Source: Blastocystis sp. Blastoise | Taxonomy: Eukaryota > Sar > Bigyra > Opalinata > Blastocystidae | Assembly: GCA_039096225.1 (NCBI GenBank) | Contig: JBBPEB010000005.1 | Location: forward strand, 429,501 to 493,500 | DNA: 64,000 bases | Reading direction: 5' to 3' | Shown: in pieces, positions 12,361 to 33,773 of the stretch | How positions within the stretch are numbered: the stretch's first letter is position 1 | Layout: every line of letters begins with the position of its first letter | Made by a program: the position numbers and the translations under genes | Notes under the pieces: generated by a model | What the model saw: only the letters and a program-made list of their open reading frames with translations | The model's database searches: none | Told to the model about the DNA's origin: nothing

Positions 12361-12432
12361 TCCCATGCCGGGACTCGAACCCGGGTCGGCGAGGTGAAAA
12401 CCCGCTATCCTAACCGGCTAGACTACATGGGA
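12361..12432 (-). tRNA. tRNA-Glu (anticodon TTC)
   Basis: On the minus strand the acceptor stem TCCCATG pairs with CATGGGA. The D arm, the anticodon loop TTTTCAC (anticodon TTC at 12396-12398) and the T arm with GGTTCGAGTCC are all canonical. No intron and no encoded CCA. Confidence 0.96.
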
Positions 12433-12526
12433 TCGATGAAATATGTTTTTATCTTACGCATACGAATCATGTAGTAATGTATAAACGATAATATACTATT
12501 ATATTTCTATTTCATTGTTTTACGAT

Positions 12527-13493
12527 ATGTTTTCAAAAATTCTTGGTCAGAAACGGAAATATACAGAGTCTGTGAAACCTTCCAAACGTGTTGAAATCAC
12601 TCCTCAAACTAATGATGAGATTCTTATTTCTCTATTTGAGTCAGAAATTGATATATTGTCAAAGATATTATTTAAAACACACAATTCGCATCGAAGGACT
12701 TCCTATTACAAAGCAACTAATGATTCTTTTAGACATTTCAAGCATGCTCTTCTTTTCTATAAAGAATATATGAGTCTAGAATCAAATAATGATCTTGTTC
12801 AACAGTATTTTTTTAAACTTTTATTTAAAATATTTAAAAGATTATTATTCTTAAGTTATATTTTATTAACATGACTAAATTTTAAATATATTTATTAAAT
12901 TAGAGTTTTACAAATGCAAAAAATTATCAGATCCTTAGACAAGGTATGTTTTTTTTTCATTTTTTCGTTTTTATTATATTTTATTATTTTTCTACTTTAA
13001 ATATTTATTTATAGGGAATTACACATTCGAAACGTGCTTATGCGTATATTAATATATATTCTTAATATAAAAATATCGCTATTTCATACATAATATTATT
13101 ATATAATATAATCTATAGTTATTGTTCTTCACAAATATCTGTGACTTATTTTGTGAACATAAATTCTATATATATTTCAAGTATTGCCAGACTTTATTAT
13201 ATTGGTAATGTATTATTCAAAAAAGTATATATATATAATATATATATATATGAAATATATGTATATATTAAATAATATACAATGATTGTTATTTAAAATT
13301 CTTTAATAAAAGAATATTTTTGTTTATTCAATTATATATATAGTTTATTGACATTCATAAAACAAAATATATGAAGATTTCTCAAGAAAAAAGGCCACAG
13401 GATTTACCTCTTGAATTATATGAGTCTTTGAATAAGAATAAAATAGAAGATATACCATTTATTGATAATGAAAATGCTGTAAATACAGTATAA
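12527..13493 (+). CDS. RMP1/NEPRO-like protein (RNase MRP/P-associated family)
   Basis: Four introns resolved by frame give a protein of roughly 195 residues. The best clue is near residue 40-60: ESEIDILSKILFKTHNSHRR, which fits the family pattern of an acidic helix, then (Y/F)K-x-x-N-x-HRR. A later segment, SSIARLYYIGNVL, fits the family's second conserved helix. Known members are nucleolar subunits or relatives of RNase MRP involved in rRNA processing. Exon 1 begins at ATG 12527 and ends just before a GTATTTTTTT donor near 12807. The last exon starts with FIDIHKTK and ends at TAA 13491-13493. The tail is short and acidic. Assignment rests on short motifs, so an unrelated helical protein is possible. 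Confidence 0.5.
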
Positions 13494-13787
13494 GTTGTTG
13501 TAATTGTTATTTGTTTATATGTATATTATTTTATTTATGTATTTAGTAGCATTATGTTTTATTTGCAAATAGATTCGACTTGTATTTATTAATATAAAAA
13601 TACTTTGAGAAATAAATATTAAAAAAAATGGTTTTTTATAACGTTATTAAATAAATAAACAAATAAACAATGTAAATTAGGGTTATAATTGTGTAACAAA
13701 ATATTTCTATAAAAAATTAAATGGAAAATTTATATAGTCTAAATAATAGATATATTAGTAATAATAATAAATAGATATATATATTTA
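13494..13787. other. Convergent intergenic spacer
   Basis: AT-rich 3' flanking DNA between a plus and a minus gene; nothing recognised. Confidence 0.7.
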
Positions 13788-14299
13788 TTAATAAGTGAAT
13801 GAATCATCAATTTCAAATTGAATATCATCGGCGCGAATTGGAAAGAATAAAATAATAAACTCTACTAAAGCTATTAGTTTAATATTATTAAGTTCATAAA
13901 CTAAATCAATAATAGTTTCATTCTTTATATTTCTACATTTAAATAATTGTTCATAAATATCTGAAGAAAAAGGAAGTCTTACTTTATTACATAATAACTT
14001 TTTTGTTTCTTCATCCATCGATTCTAATGAATATATACGTTGAGAAGTAGGAGAATATAATTGTGTATTTGTTGGAGAAACAGGAGATGATGGAGATACT
14101 GAAGGAATAATCACGGGAATATGATCATTCTGAGATACATCAGATTGAATAGCATTGGAGATATTTTGATTATCAGTTGAAACAGTTTTCAGTGATGTTA
14201 AGAGAGATTCAGAAGGTTTTAATGGAGTATTTATAGATATGGGATTATTATTAGTAGTAGAAGTAATAGTATCTGAAAGAGTAGAAGATGATAAAGAAA

Positions 14300-14335
<36 letters not shown>

Positions 14336-15637
14336 CATTATTATGATCAATATTATTATTATTATTATTATTATTATTATGATCAATAGTATTATTCTTA
14401 TCAATATTATGATCAATAGTATTATTATTATCAATATTATGATCAATAGTATTATTGTTATCAATATTATTATCAATATTATTATTATTATCTTCTTCTA
14501 TTGATAGATCTTCACTCTGATTTATAGAAACTTGATTTCCATTTATATGAATATCTACATTATCCTCTTTATTAATAGGAATGACTTTATTCTCTATATT
14601 ATATGATGATATACTACTAGTTATATCCTGTTTATAGCCAGTTATTTCTTCTTCTAAAGCTTTATTTATCTTCTTATTAGGATTATTATAACAAGATAAA
14701 GACTGATAATGAGTATATTTCTTAAATAAATGCCATACGTAATAAGGATACTTACTAAAACCAAGTAACTCCAAAAACACTTTTTGGACATTCTTTTTAG
14801 ATCTATAATTATATATATATAATTAATTAGAGAAAGTAATTTAGTCTAACATTATTAAACAATAATTTAATGGGTTTATCATAAAATAATATATATATAT
14901 ATATATATTATAGATAAGTAAAAAAACATAATAATAAGAAGAATAACCAAATAATAATAAACATAATAATAATAAGAATAATCAAATAATAATAAACATG
15001 ATAATAATAAGCATAACCTGATACTAATAAACATAATAAGAATAAGATAGTCATATAATAATAAACATGATAATATACCGAAGTGCATAAAAGAGTGCTG
15101 TTTCCCCTGACGCGTCATTCATTGTTACAGATACATTATATTTCATCAGTGTATGAACACATCTATATTGTCCTCTCTCACTTGCCAACATTAGAGCAGT
15201 CACGCCAGTTGTATTAAACGAATTCAAACTCTTAATATATATATATATATGTTATATATAAAATTTATTCTATATCATATAATAATGTTCAACATATATA
15301 TATTGTACTATGTAATATACTCTGTAAATAATAATATAAATAAATTGAAAGTGTAAATACTAGTAGATAAATAATAATAATAATGATAATATTAATATAC
15401 ATATATATATATATATATATACATATATTTATGATTACTCTCTTCTCCTTTAGCGAAACATGTTAATTTCAACGCTATATCTTCATATCCCTCTCGAATA
15501 CAGCACATGAGTGGTGTATCATTATTCTTATTTAACTGAATCAACGAAGCACCTTTAGAAATTGGAAATTAAATATATATAATCATTCGTTTAAATGCAT
15601 ATATATATATGAAAAACATTATAGAATAAGAATTGAA

Positions 15638-15691
<54 letters not shown>

Positions 15692-15847
15692 AAGTATATA
15701 AAAGACGTAATCATTGAATAATTCCTCTTTTTAATAGCAATATAAATAGGTGTTTCTTTATTCTCATCTTCATAATTAATATACTATATGTATATATTGA
15801 ATTCAGATAGATATAAAGTCTGAGTAGAATATATACGTATAATTAAG

Positions 15848-15893
<46 letters not shown>

Positions 15894-16935
15894 TTTATAT
15901 AGAGCGTTTCTTTGGTTCATAGCTACATACATTTGTAAAACATGTATATCGCCATTATAAGCAATATAATGTAAAATATTACTATATAATTTATAATCAT
16001 TATTATTATATATACTACAATAATAATTATAAAACATATAGAATAGTAATGGTCTATATATATGTATATATATACCGTTCTCCATTCTTATATATATGGT
16101 CAGGCATGTTATTCATACTAAAAATAAGACCATATAAATCTTTCATCCCTTTATATATACATATATTCAACGGATCCCAACCCTAGAAGATATATAATAA
16201 TATATATATATATACTAAATATTATAATCTATATATCTTGATATAAAAAGAAAATAATAATAATATATATATTAAATATTATAATCTATATATCTTGATA
16301 TAAAAAATAATAATATATATATATATATTTATATATATTATATATACATGATACACCCAGTCTCTTTCTATTTTTGTGATTTGTATACTTTGGCGTAATA
16401 AGTTACTATCCCCATAAACAGCTGCCATATGAATAAGTGGTGGACGATTGTCACATGGGTCTGCACATGCATAAGAGAAATATAACGCATTTAATTCAAG
16501 AGATAATGTAGATGATAAATTAATTCTAAATAAAAGTAAATTATGAATTTATAATAAACAGTATATAATTTATATATATAATATATATATTTTCTCAACA
16601 AAAACAAGAATACATTTAGTATACCACAATAAAAAGTCTTATTAAATATATATATGTAAAATTATATATATTCATCAATATATATTTAAGAATAGAATAC
16701 TATGATGCTTCAATTAATATAATTATAATACTATATACTTTATAGTTTGAAAAGGAATTGTCCAATAACATTGTTCTTTTGGAGTTAAAAACTGAAAATG
16801 AGGAGTAAACTCTGTAGGTTCTGTTAACGGTTTGTATTGTGTATATCGTTTATCTTCAGGTATTTTCATCCATGGTAAGTATATACATTGACGAAGAGGA
16901 ATGCTAATGGTTTTATATTTAAATTTACCAAACAT
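13788..16935 (-). CDS. Ankyrin-repeat protein with Asn-rich insert
   Basis: At least eight exons are read on the minus strand, starting at ATG 16933-16935 (MFGKFKYKT...). The N-terminal part is unlike known domains. Ankyrin repeats follow across exons near 16350-16525, 16090-16180, 15890-16070, 15690-15780, 15425-15555 and 15079-15230; typical pieces are NNDTPLMCCIREGYEDIAL and TTGVTALMLASERGQYRC. The last exon (13788-14802) encodes a long Asn/Asp/Ser-rich stretch with repeated IDHNIDNNNT-type units. It then ends in a compact, better conserved segment with CNKVRLPFSSDIYEQLFKC (near 13950-13985). Ankyrin repeats mediate protein binding; no specific partner can be inferred. Introns are TA-rich microsatellites. 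Confidence 0.75.
14301..14490 (-). repeat. Asn/Asp-coding ATT/GATCAATA repeats in the ankyrin gene
   Basis: A coding stretch of ATT triplets interspersed with GATCAATAGTATTATT-like units gives tandem NNTIDHNID peptides, a minisatellite inside the last exon. Confidence 0.75.
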
Positions 16936-17691
16936 AGAAATTTTATAAACGGTGATTTGTATATATGTATATGAATAATATACTATTCCATCACTAAATA
17001 ATGTTTCAATAACTCAATATATAGATTCAAAAACATACAATATAAAACTCTGATTAACTTCAGAGTTATTATCAAACCATTCTATATAGTAAGATATCTA
17101 AAAAGATATATATATATATACTAGTTTTAACGACTTTACCAAGAATCTGTATTGTTGCAGAATATTTTACTACATATATTTATGAATAAAAACAAAGTGA
17201 ACTTACGAAATCGACTCCATTTATCATTATCTACAATCTTCTTCACTAAAGATATATTATCAAGCATATACATATATCGAATATACGTTTTAAATACAAG
17301 AATCCAGCACCATCGAAACAATTATTGTACTGTTTATCACTTTCCATATATTATGTGTACTTACAATACTCTATATTCAAATGTTGATCACAAATATGAT
17401 TTAATTTGTATTAAAAAATGTATATATTGTTATAACTAAACCAAAAAATGGTCCAAGTTCTTTTATTGATTTCAGAACTCGCTGAAATTATTGCTTATTT
17501 ATAAAGTTTGCGATTCTTTTAAAAATTCAGACATTTTTTTTCATTTTCCGAATTGATTGCCAGTTTTCTTCTAATAACTTATACATTTGCTAACAAAAAT
17601 AAATAACTTTTTTGTTTTTAAGCATTACTGTATATTCTATTAATATTTATTGTTATATATTTCTTACTTTAGTTCTACTGATTGAACTACT
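16936..17691. other. Divergent intergenic region ankyrin gene/DIS3
   Basis: Contains short overlapping open frames on both strands near 17136-17440, with no recognisable product and no consistent splicing. It presumably holds the promoters of the two divergent genes. Confidence 0.5.
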
Positions 17692-24499
<6,808 letters not shown>

Positions 24500-24979
24500 C
24501 ACGGTTTCTTTATGTTATTTATTCTATAGTAATTCTATTTTTTATATTTTATTTTTTGTATATTGTTATTGTTATTATTTTATTGTTGCACTTTATATGT
24601 TAGTTTAATTGGTTATTGTCATTCTTTGTTTCTTTTAAATAATTATTTGTTAGAACTTCATGTTTTTAATAATATTAAAAGTCAAAATGTTATATTCATA
24701 ATTGTTGTTAATAATAGTATGTAATTCTTTTATTAGCTTGATTTCTCAAATAGATAATGTGTTTATAATTATAAAATATTTTTCTTTTTAATAAAATAGA
24801 ATAGCTATTCAAAACAATACAAAATATATAATATATTCAAAAAAATGTTAATAAAAAAATGGGGATCACTTATAGATTTATATATATATAACTATTTTAA
24901 TGATGATATTTATTTTCACACTTAGTGTCCAAGTTTGATTTGTTTGGTTTACATAGATTAAAGATAATATAATAAGTAA
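24500..24979. other. Convergent intergenic spacer DIS3/TARBP1
   Basis: AT-rich 3' flanks of two convergent genes. Nothing else seen. Confidence 0.75.
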
Positions 24980-27900
24980 TTATATAATAATACTATAGTA
25001 TAATATACTAATATAAAATAATATTATAAATTGCAAGGATATATATTCCCAAATAAGAATTGAAGCAGACACGTGAACATTGAGGGATCTGATGATACCT
25101 AATTGAGGGATCTCTACACAATCATCTACTACCTACATATTTATATATAATGAATATAAATATAAAAATAAAATATAAATAAAATAATAAATAAATATAT
25201 ATATATATACCTTCAGTATTTCTTGAGGAACTCCTTCTTTTTCTCTTCCAAGAACAAGCGCTACCCGCGGGGGAAAATGATATGACTCCAAAGAAATACT
25301 ATTATTTATGAATATATAATTCTATAAAACTTTATATACCTTGATATTGTTTGTTCTAATGCAACAATGGTATAACTATACAAATAATAATAGAGTATTC
25401 ATATTAAATATATAATATTATATACCCATTTTTCTTAAGTTCAATAATATAATTATAAACATCATTTTGTTTCACTTCTTCGATATCTACCCATTGATTG
25501 GCTGTTACAGAGGTCTAAAGAGGGATTTATGAGGGATTCAAAACACAAACAAGATAGAATTAGTATGTAAATTAATATTAAATATTATAATTTCAATATA
25601 TATATATATAGTTCTATTTACATTGATAAATATAGGATCATTCATAATTTTCTTATCATTAATAATAAGTTTCGATGCCTGGTATATTTCACATGTACGA
25701 GCTAATCCACCCAAATTAGGAGTAAGAATAGTTAAAGAATATATAGTATTATATAATTTATAATATAATAATAATTATAATATTATTATTATTATAATTA
25801 TAATAATCATAATAATTATTCTCAAGGATATACTTTATCAACATAAGAAGCAATGACAATTAATTCCTTTAAAAATAATAATAATAATTATTATTATTCA
25901 TATATTAAACTTACTTGTTTTGCATTTTCACCATGTTTTTCATGAGTTTCCCATGGTAATATCTTCTTTTGGAATGTACTTAACATATCTTCATTTGTAT
26001 TTTCTTGATATATATCAATATGTTGTTCTATTTTGTTTATTTTTCTTTCTCCTTTGTCTTCTTCATACCATTCTAAATATAACTCATCAATCTCCTTCTT
26101 AATCTGTTCCATATATACTTCTACTAATCCTTCTTTATTTAATATATTTATATAAGATAATATATCTTTATAATTATATATATGTATGTCTTCCATATCT
26201 ATAAACCATTTATGGCATCGATCTCTCATAGAAATAAGACGTTTATTCTGACGAAGTATATAGTAAATACTATATAAATATATATCTTTATCGTTTATAG
26301 AACAAGGTTCAGGAATCGATTTCTTAGCTATAGATAAGGTTATTTAATTAATTATCATTTAAACATCATATATATATTGAAATATTATTATAATACTAGT
26401 AATACAATAAAAATATATATAAAATATTCATAATGAATACAATTATGATTACTATATATAAATACCATGATATTCTTGGAATAGAATTGTATCTAGAAGC
26501 ATATAGAGAATATATTGAGCAGTTGTTCTTAATAATCCTTCTGTGCTTGTTATATAAGGATATATACTAATACATAACTATATATATATATAGTGAATAA
26601 TACAGAATATTGATAAGAATATTATTAATATATACATATATATATAGTGAATAATATATAGAATATTGATAAGAATATTATTAATATATACATATATATA
26701 TAGTGAATAATATATAGAATATTGATAAGAATATTATTAATATACATATATACAGGTTCAATATATTTATATATAGGATCATTTTCAAATGAATTATTCA
26801 TGATTTTATCGTTATATAATAATTTGCGTCGAATAATTACGCATCCGCACACTAATATGTACGAAGTAAGAATCTGATTAGCTAAATTAACTTCAGATAA
26901 TCGTGGTAATATATATTTTGAAATTGTTTCTTCAGGGAATCTATGGATAAAAATAGTATCATATAGAATTATATAAATAATAATAATATAAATTAACAAA
27001 TAAACATTATATATGTATATACTTGGAAACAATGATATATGTGAACATTTCTACATATTTACGTACATCAAGAAGGTTTTGTAAATCAATACATTTCCAT
27101 ATATATATATTAATATCAGACATCATATTAATATCTATATATTTAGAGAGAAGACATAATGCTTGCCAACATTTTATCTTTTTATAATTCAATTCACCAT
27201 CTTTTACAAATCTATATATATATATATTATTATCACATTTAATTAATATCTATAAAAATAACTTATTATAATGTTATAATAAAATAAATATTAAGAATTA
27301 TATTAGTAATACTATAATACTAATCTATATATATATATACCTTGAATTCCATTCGTCTTTTAAATTCATTTTTAATAATAAAAGAATAAGTTCTTTAATA
27401 AATAAATATACTTGTTGATTTGATTGGATATCTATATAATCAAGGGAATCAATCCACATTAATAAAACCATTCGAATACATTCTTCAGCGTCTATTATTA
27501 TTTTATGAGCTGTTTCATCTACTTCAGTATATAATAATAATTCAGATAGTATATCAATATAATAGATAGCTATTTCAGGATGAATATGTAAACAATGAAT
27601 TAAATATATAGTAAATGTATAGCATTCTTTATAAGAGCCAGTTGTCGCATGTGCATAGAGCACGTGGATGAGGGATAAGAATGATTGATTAGGAATTACT
27701 TTAAATAATTCAGGTTGTAATATAATTGATATATATTTAGATATATTAATATAAGAAGGAGTCATACACTTATATACATGTTCTAAAGCTGTAAAGAAAA
27801 CAGATAGATCAAGATTTCTATATATATAGAATTATTATAAATATATATTATTATAAATATTTATTATAAATATTTATTATAATCATTAATTATTATAATC

Positions 27901-30900
27901 ATTTATTATAAATATTTATTATTAAAAATATTTAATTGTATAAATAATAATTATTATATATATAATCTAGTATATAAATAATTATAGATACATAATACTA
28001 TAAAAGTACTTACAATTGATTATTATTGAGGATTAACAATGGTATAACATGATATAACACATTTAATAATGATAATGTATATTCAATTCCTAAAGTATCA
28101 TAGCTATTCATAAATAAATCATAAAGAGATTGTATATAGGATAATTCTATAGATAAATGGTCTTGAATAGAAAAAGAAGAAGATAAAATAATATCAATAA
28201 TCTTCCAACGATCTGTTTGTATACTATTTATATATTGATTATTATTCCATCCATTAGGTATGTTCTTAATAATATTTCGTTTAAATAGATCTTGTTCATG
28301 AATAACAAAAGTAAATATAGATTGTATTATAGATTGTATTGTTTTATCTTCTATAGGGGATAAAGAAAGATTATATATACATAAATAAAGTGAATGAAAT
28401 AGATTTGGAATATGTATTTTTGTTCCATCTATAGGATTCGAAAGAATGTTCCAAACACGTGTTAAGAGCTTATAAATGAGATCTTTTGAAATATATATAT
28501 AATCATGATTGAATGTATTAAATAATTCGAATATTGTCATAAATTGTTGAGATATATCTGTATTTATAAATGACTCAAAATGTTCAATAAAATATGAATA
28601 TAAAGAATATGAAATATTATATAAATTTACATTCATTGAATCAATAGTTAAATTCATTTGATTAGAGAATGATAATAATGTAGCATATAAATAAAGAACA
28701 TTTATTAAAAAAGGAGAAATATTCTTATTATTATTATTCATAGTAGTAGTAGTAATAGTAGTATTAGAAGAAGACGAAGAAGAAGAAGAAGAGGAAGAGA
28801 ATATAGAATGAAGTGATTTTATGATAAATTCATTGATAAAATCTTGATAATAAGATGGATATAGAATAAGTAATAATATTAAATATTTAGATAATTGTTC
28901 GATAGAATTTTCAGTATGAATATAATTATAAAACTCATTATATAATAATGTATGTAATGAATCTGATGGTGGTAGAATCTTGTTCATCCAATCAATTAGT
29001 TCTGTTTTATATTCAGATAATAAAGACATTGGGAATCCATTTAAAACACGAATATACTATATATGAATTATAATTATTATGATTATAATTATTATGATTA
29101 TAATTATTATGATTATAATTATTATGATTATGATTATAGTTATGATTATAATTATGATTATTATAATAAAGAGCATGGAATATTAGAAAAAGAAAATGTA
29201 TCTATTAAGAAATAGAATAAAAAAAGTATCTTTAAAAAAATATTTATAGAAAGAACATAAATATAATAATAATAATATATATATACGTCTATAAGTTCAT
29301 TAGTGTTTATAGAATGTGTATATTTGAGTATAGTTAATAATAATCCTTTATATATATCTTGATGTCCTGATGTAGATAAGCTTTTAAATAATGTATTACT
29401 AAAGAATGTAGGAATAGTTAATAATGTATGTAAATCAAATATATGAATAGCAGGTATTTCTAAAGAACATATGCGATTATTTGAATTATTAGTAATATTA
29501 TTAATATAAGAAGAATTAGATTTATTATGATTAACCAAATTATTATTAATTAAATGATTATTATTATTCCATGATTGAATCCTATTATTTATTTCATTAT
29601 TTCCTTCAAATTTCATCATATTCATATCAATAGAAAGTGAAGATGGATAAAAAGAAGGAATAAAAATAGCAAAAAGAAAACGAAGTGCAAGAGGTGTATT
29701 AATAACCGTTATTATTTGGACAAATAATTGTTGAATAAATTCAGGTTGTTTATCTTTAGGTAAACAATCTATGTAATGTAAAAAGAAAGAAGTAATTTCA
29801 TATCCTAATCCAAAGTCATTCCCACGGTAAAATGCAGCATTTGATAAGAATGGAATAAATGTATATAACATAAATGAAGTTGAAGGTATAAAAATAGAAG
29901 TTTTTAAATTAAGAGATAATAGATCTTGAAGTACTAAAAGTGATATTTGAGGATTACGAGAGAGAAATCCTTTTTTATATAAGATTTCAATCCATTCAGA
30001 ATTTAATATAAAGAATGTTTGTTGATTAATAACTGTAGATATATCTTGTATATCTTTTAATGGAGTTATATATTGAAGATATTTCACAGTATTCCATACA
30101 GATTTAATTAAATGAGAAGCAAATTCTTCTAATGTTTCATATATAGATATAAATAAATTCCATTGTTGTTGATAATATTTCTTATAAGGTTGAATATCTT
30201 TAATAGAAGTATCTATTATATAATCATTAAAATGAATAAAATATAAATTTAGTATTTGTTTTAAACATTGAAAAGCATATTTAGCTATTACAGTATCTTT
30301 ATGAATAATTGCATTTCTTATTAATTCCTGAATAGATTGCTGTTTATAGAGATCTAAAGAATGATCTAAAAGAATAGAAAGAAGTTCTAAAGCATTTTGT
30401 TTGATTTCTATATCATTTGATTCATATAATGTAAAAATAGTATGAATAAAATCATTTTGAATAACCAAATATGTAGGTATATATACATAATATTGTTGAT
30501 TAAAGAAGAAAGGTATAATATGATTATATATTGTTTTTCTTACTGAATTCATATGGCAAGATAAATAACCATGAATATGTTCCGATAATATTTGAAATAT
30601 AGTATGAAAATGATTTGAAGCTTTTAATTGATTTAAAATAGAAGATAATATAGATGTACAAGTATTAAATACAATAGAATGAGGAATAGATATAGAACAT
30701 TGATTAGGATCATATAAAGAATATATAGAAAATAAATGAGTAAATAGAAAAGGAATTAATGATGAAATAAGATTGAAATGAGACTGAATCAGAGTATCTA
30801 TACAATAACAGATAGATTCATGAAATAATAAATTCTCTTCCTAGATATAAAATGTATGATAAATAGTTATAAAAAAAATATGGTTTAAATGCTTTTTATA

Positions 30901-31467
30901 AATGAAATGAATAAAAGAATAATAAACGGAAATAATTATAAAAAATAATAATAAAAATAATAATAAATTATATTAATTATAAAAATAATTATAAAAAATA
31001 ATAATAAATTATAATAACACAAAAAAAAATACATACTTGAATATTCTTGAAGATAATCATTTCTAAATATTTCTGAACAAGTTCATTCATATTATTGACA
31101 TTTGAATCAGCATGAATTATGAGGAAAAACAAAATTTTATCTCTATAAATGATGAGAAAATATAAATTGATTAGATATAAAACAAGCCAACATCAATATA
31201 CATACTTTAATGAAATAATATTGAGATTCTTCTTCATTATAATTAGAATATTGTTCAAGTAAGGATAAAAAGTCATTTTCATCAACTAGAAATGATATTC
31301 TGTGTAATAAAGATCATAGTTAAACCATACATTTAACTGTTGAGAAAGTTTTTTCAAGATAATTGCGGACAAATAAGAAAAGTTCCTTTGTAGATAATTT
31401 ATCTTTTGGTAAGATCGTCAAGAACTGTTCGGTTATACGATAGATATCCTCAATATAAGTTTTCATT
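24980..31467 (-). CDS. TARBP1/Trm3-type tRNA (guanosine-18-2'-O)-methyltransferase
   Basis: A large multi-exon gene whose C-terminal exons encode a SpoU/TrmH (SPOUT) methylase. Motif 1 is [19 protein letters not shown] (about 25660-25720), motif 2 is [15 protein letters not shown] (about 25210-25265), and motif 3 is [18 protein letters not shown] (about 25060-25115), the trefoil-knot SAM site. The rest, well over 1500 residues, is helical and HEAT-like with Asn/Ser-rich loops, matching the architecture of TARBP1/Trm3 rather than short bacterial TrmH. From the family, it 2'-O-methylates G18 in the D-loop of certain tRNAs. The start is taken as ATG 31465-31467 (MKTYIEDIY), joined through an intron ending TTTCTAG to DENDFLSLL. 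The stop is at 24980. An exon near 25900-26230 encodes FQKKILPWE, also characteristic. Mid-gene exon borders are approximate. Confidence 0.85.
26625..26755. repeat. Triplicated 55-60-bp unit in a TARBP1 intron
   Basis: The block GAATATTGATAAGAATATTATTAATATA followed by a TATATATAGTGAATAATA stretch is repeated three times between about 26594 and 26745. Each copy contains an acceptor-like ATATATAG. Confidence 0.75.
29050..29160. repeat. ATTATGATTATA tandem repeat in a TARBP1 intron
   Basis: About six units of ATTATGATTATA lie between the exon that begins near 29035 and the next upstream exon. Confidence 0.75.
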
Positions 31468-31922
31468 GTAGAATGATTGAGTATACTGATGGAAATCAAA
31501 AATATGGTTTGAAATTTTTTGTTGAAAAGTTTTTCAGCATGATTCAATAAATAAAAAAAAGTATAATTATGAAAATATGTTTATTCTAACGATGAAAGGG
31601 TTGCTAGTATTTAATTGATTACATAATGAATAATGTAGATAATTAAGTACATTTTATAAGTAAAAATAATGTTATTTAAAGTGAATTGACTTGAATAATC
31701 GGATAAAATAAAGAAATAGGAGTGCAGCGTAATATTTATGTAATTTAAATTCAAGAAGAGAGATATATAAATAAAAGAATAGAATTCAGTATTAACAGAG
31801 AATAAAATAGATATAATAAATATACAATAAAGAATTATTAAATTATTTTTTTAATTAATAATATATATATATTTGTTGATAAAATAAAACTAAATTGCAA
31901 GATAAAACTAGAAAGAAATAGT
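31468..31922. other. Intergenic spacer TARBP1/EB1
   Basis: AT-rich DNA between the 5' end of TARBP1 and the 3' end of EB1; no gene recognised. Confidence 0.65.
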
Positions 31923-32381
31923 TTATATTTGATTAGCTTCTTCAGGTGTTTGGTCATCAGCATATCTATATATATTTAATTATTTAATTATTATATATTT
32001 ATATATTTAATTATTTAATTATTATATATATATATTTAATTATTTAATTATTATATATATATATATTTAATTCTTTAATTATTATATATAAATATACAAA
32101 GTAGCTTTTATTTGATCAGTGATTTCAATACTGCCACCATTCTTTTCTTCAAAATCCTATATATATATATATTATATAATATATATATATATATATCATT
32201 ATATATATATACAAGAATAAAGCTTTCGATATCTCTCAGTTTAATATAATAAAAATCTCTTTCATTTGTTAAATTTTCACCATTAACTTGTTCGTCAGCT
32301 AATAATTTTTTCATATCTTCTAATTGTTTGGTTAATTCTTCTATATATATATATATATATATAAGTGATTCGATATTTTCG

Positions 32382-32461
<80 letters not shown>

Positions 32462-33773
32462 GCCTACCATTCTTTTGTTGTAATTCTTCAATGAGTTTCA
32501 TATTTGTAGTATCTTGAGCAGATGCAGATCGTGTGTCATGAATACTGCGCGAAGAAGATAACGTAGAACGAGGACTCTCACGAACTCCTATATATAAACA
32601 GAATATAGAATAGAATTATAATATAATTATTTAATTATTTAAAAAATTAAATTAATAAAAATAAATAAAAAAAATAATAAATAAATAAAAAACATAAATA
32701 AAAATAATAAAAACATAAAATAAAAACATAATAAAAAACAATAAAAACAATAAAAACAATTCTTCATACTATTAGCCTATATATATATATATATATATAC
32801 TAGTTATTTTAGGTGTTCCATCATAACTAGTATTAGGAGTAACATGTGATCTTTCTGTTGGCTTATAGGGCATAGTAGTATGACGCACTGTGGATGACGT
32901 CATCCCCACTTTAGCAGTTGTTCCCTTGATATTCTTTGCTGTCACTTCTATATATAAAATATATATACTATAAATAATCTATTCAACATTAAATATAATA
33001 ATTATAAAAATATATATAGAATTTGATAACAGTAACAATAATAACTATAATAAAAATTTAAAAAATATCTTTATAATAACATGAAAAAAAATAATAATAA
33101 TAATTCTATATACCATTTCCTCCTTTAGAACGAGAACGACGGCCTATAGCATCGTAATCGCCACCTGTATAATGACTATCAAAGAACCATTTCATCCATT
33201 GCATAAATTCAAAATTATCTTGATATTTACCACGAATCAATTTTTCAACATCAATTAACTATAGTTTATTATTATATAATATATATATCATAATAATAAA
33301 TTTTTAAAAAATATTATAAATATTCAAAAAAAAAATAAAAACAAGAAAGAAAAGAGACATATAAATATATTGAATAATTTTATAAGTACTTTAGTAACTC
33401 CATTCTTAGTAAAACAAGATTGTAATAATTTATAATTCTTTAAAAACTCATAATCTTCTCTACATGAGAAATCAACCTTAGACATAGGTATTGAATCTAT
33501 GAAGAAAATATAACGAACAAACTAACAAAAAATATACTAGGATAAATAGCATCTAAAATTTGACATGCATACGCGCCTAAAAGAGGATAATTAATTCTTT
33601 TCATATAAGACATACCATTAGCAGTATCTTCTATTTTTTGTAAATTGACTTTGAGAAAGTCATTTATCCAATTGAGAATATCTTTTCTAGATACAAAATA
33701 AGCTCCTTCCATAATACCTATATAACTTATATCATCTAGAGTCTTTCGACATACCTGCAGCTTCTGTAGACAT
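31923..33773 (-). CDS. EB1/MAPRE microtubule plus-end-binding protein
   Basis: The start is a 19-nt first exon (33755-33773, MSTEAA), spliced to GIMEGAYFVSRKDILNWIN. That is the calponin-homology domain diagnostic of EB1, continuing with YACQILDAIYP and FMQWMKWFFDSHY. A Ser/Thr/Arg-rich linker follows (33140-32520). The C-terminal EB-homology coiled coil then contains ERDFYYIKLRDIE, the EB1 signature. The protein ends YADDQTPEEANQI at the stop at 31923, so it lacks the C-terminal EEY/F motif that recruits CAP-Gly proteins in animals and yeast. From the family, it tracks growing microtubule ends. At least six introns, one holding an AAT tract of about 27 units. Confidence 0.92.
32383..32461. 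repeat. AAT microsatellite in an EB1 intron
   Basis: About 26 uninterrupted AAT units occur inside the intron preceding the EB-homology exon. Confidence 0.9.
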
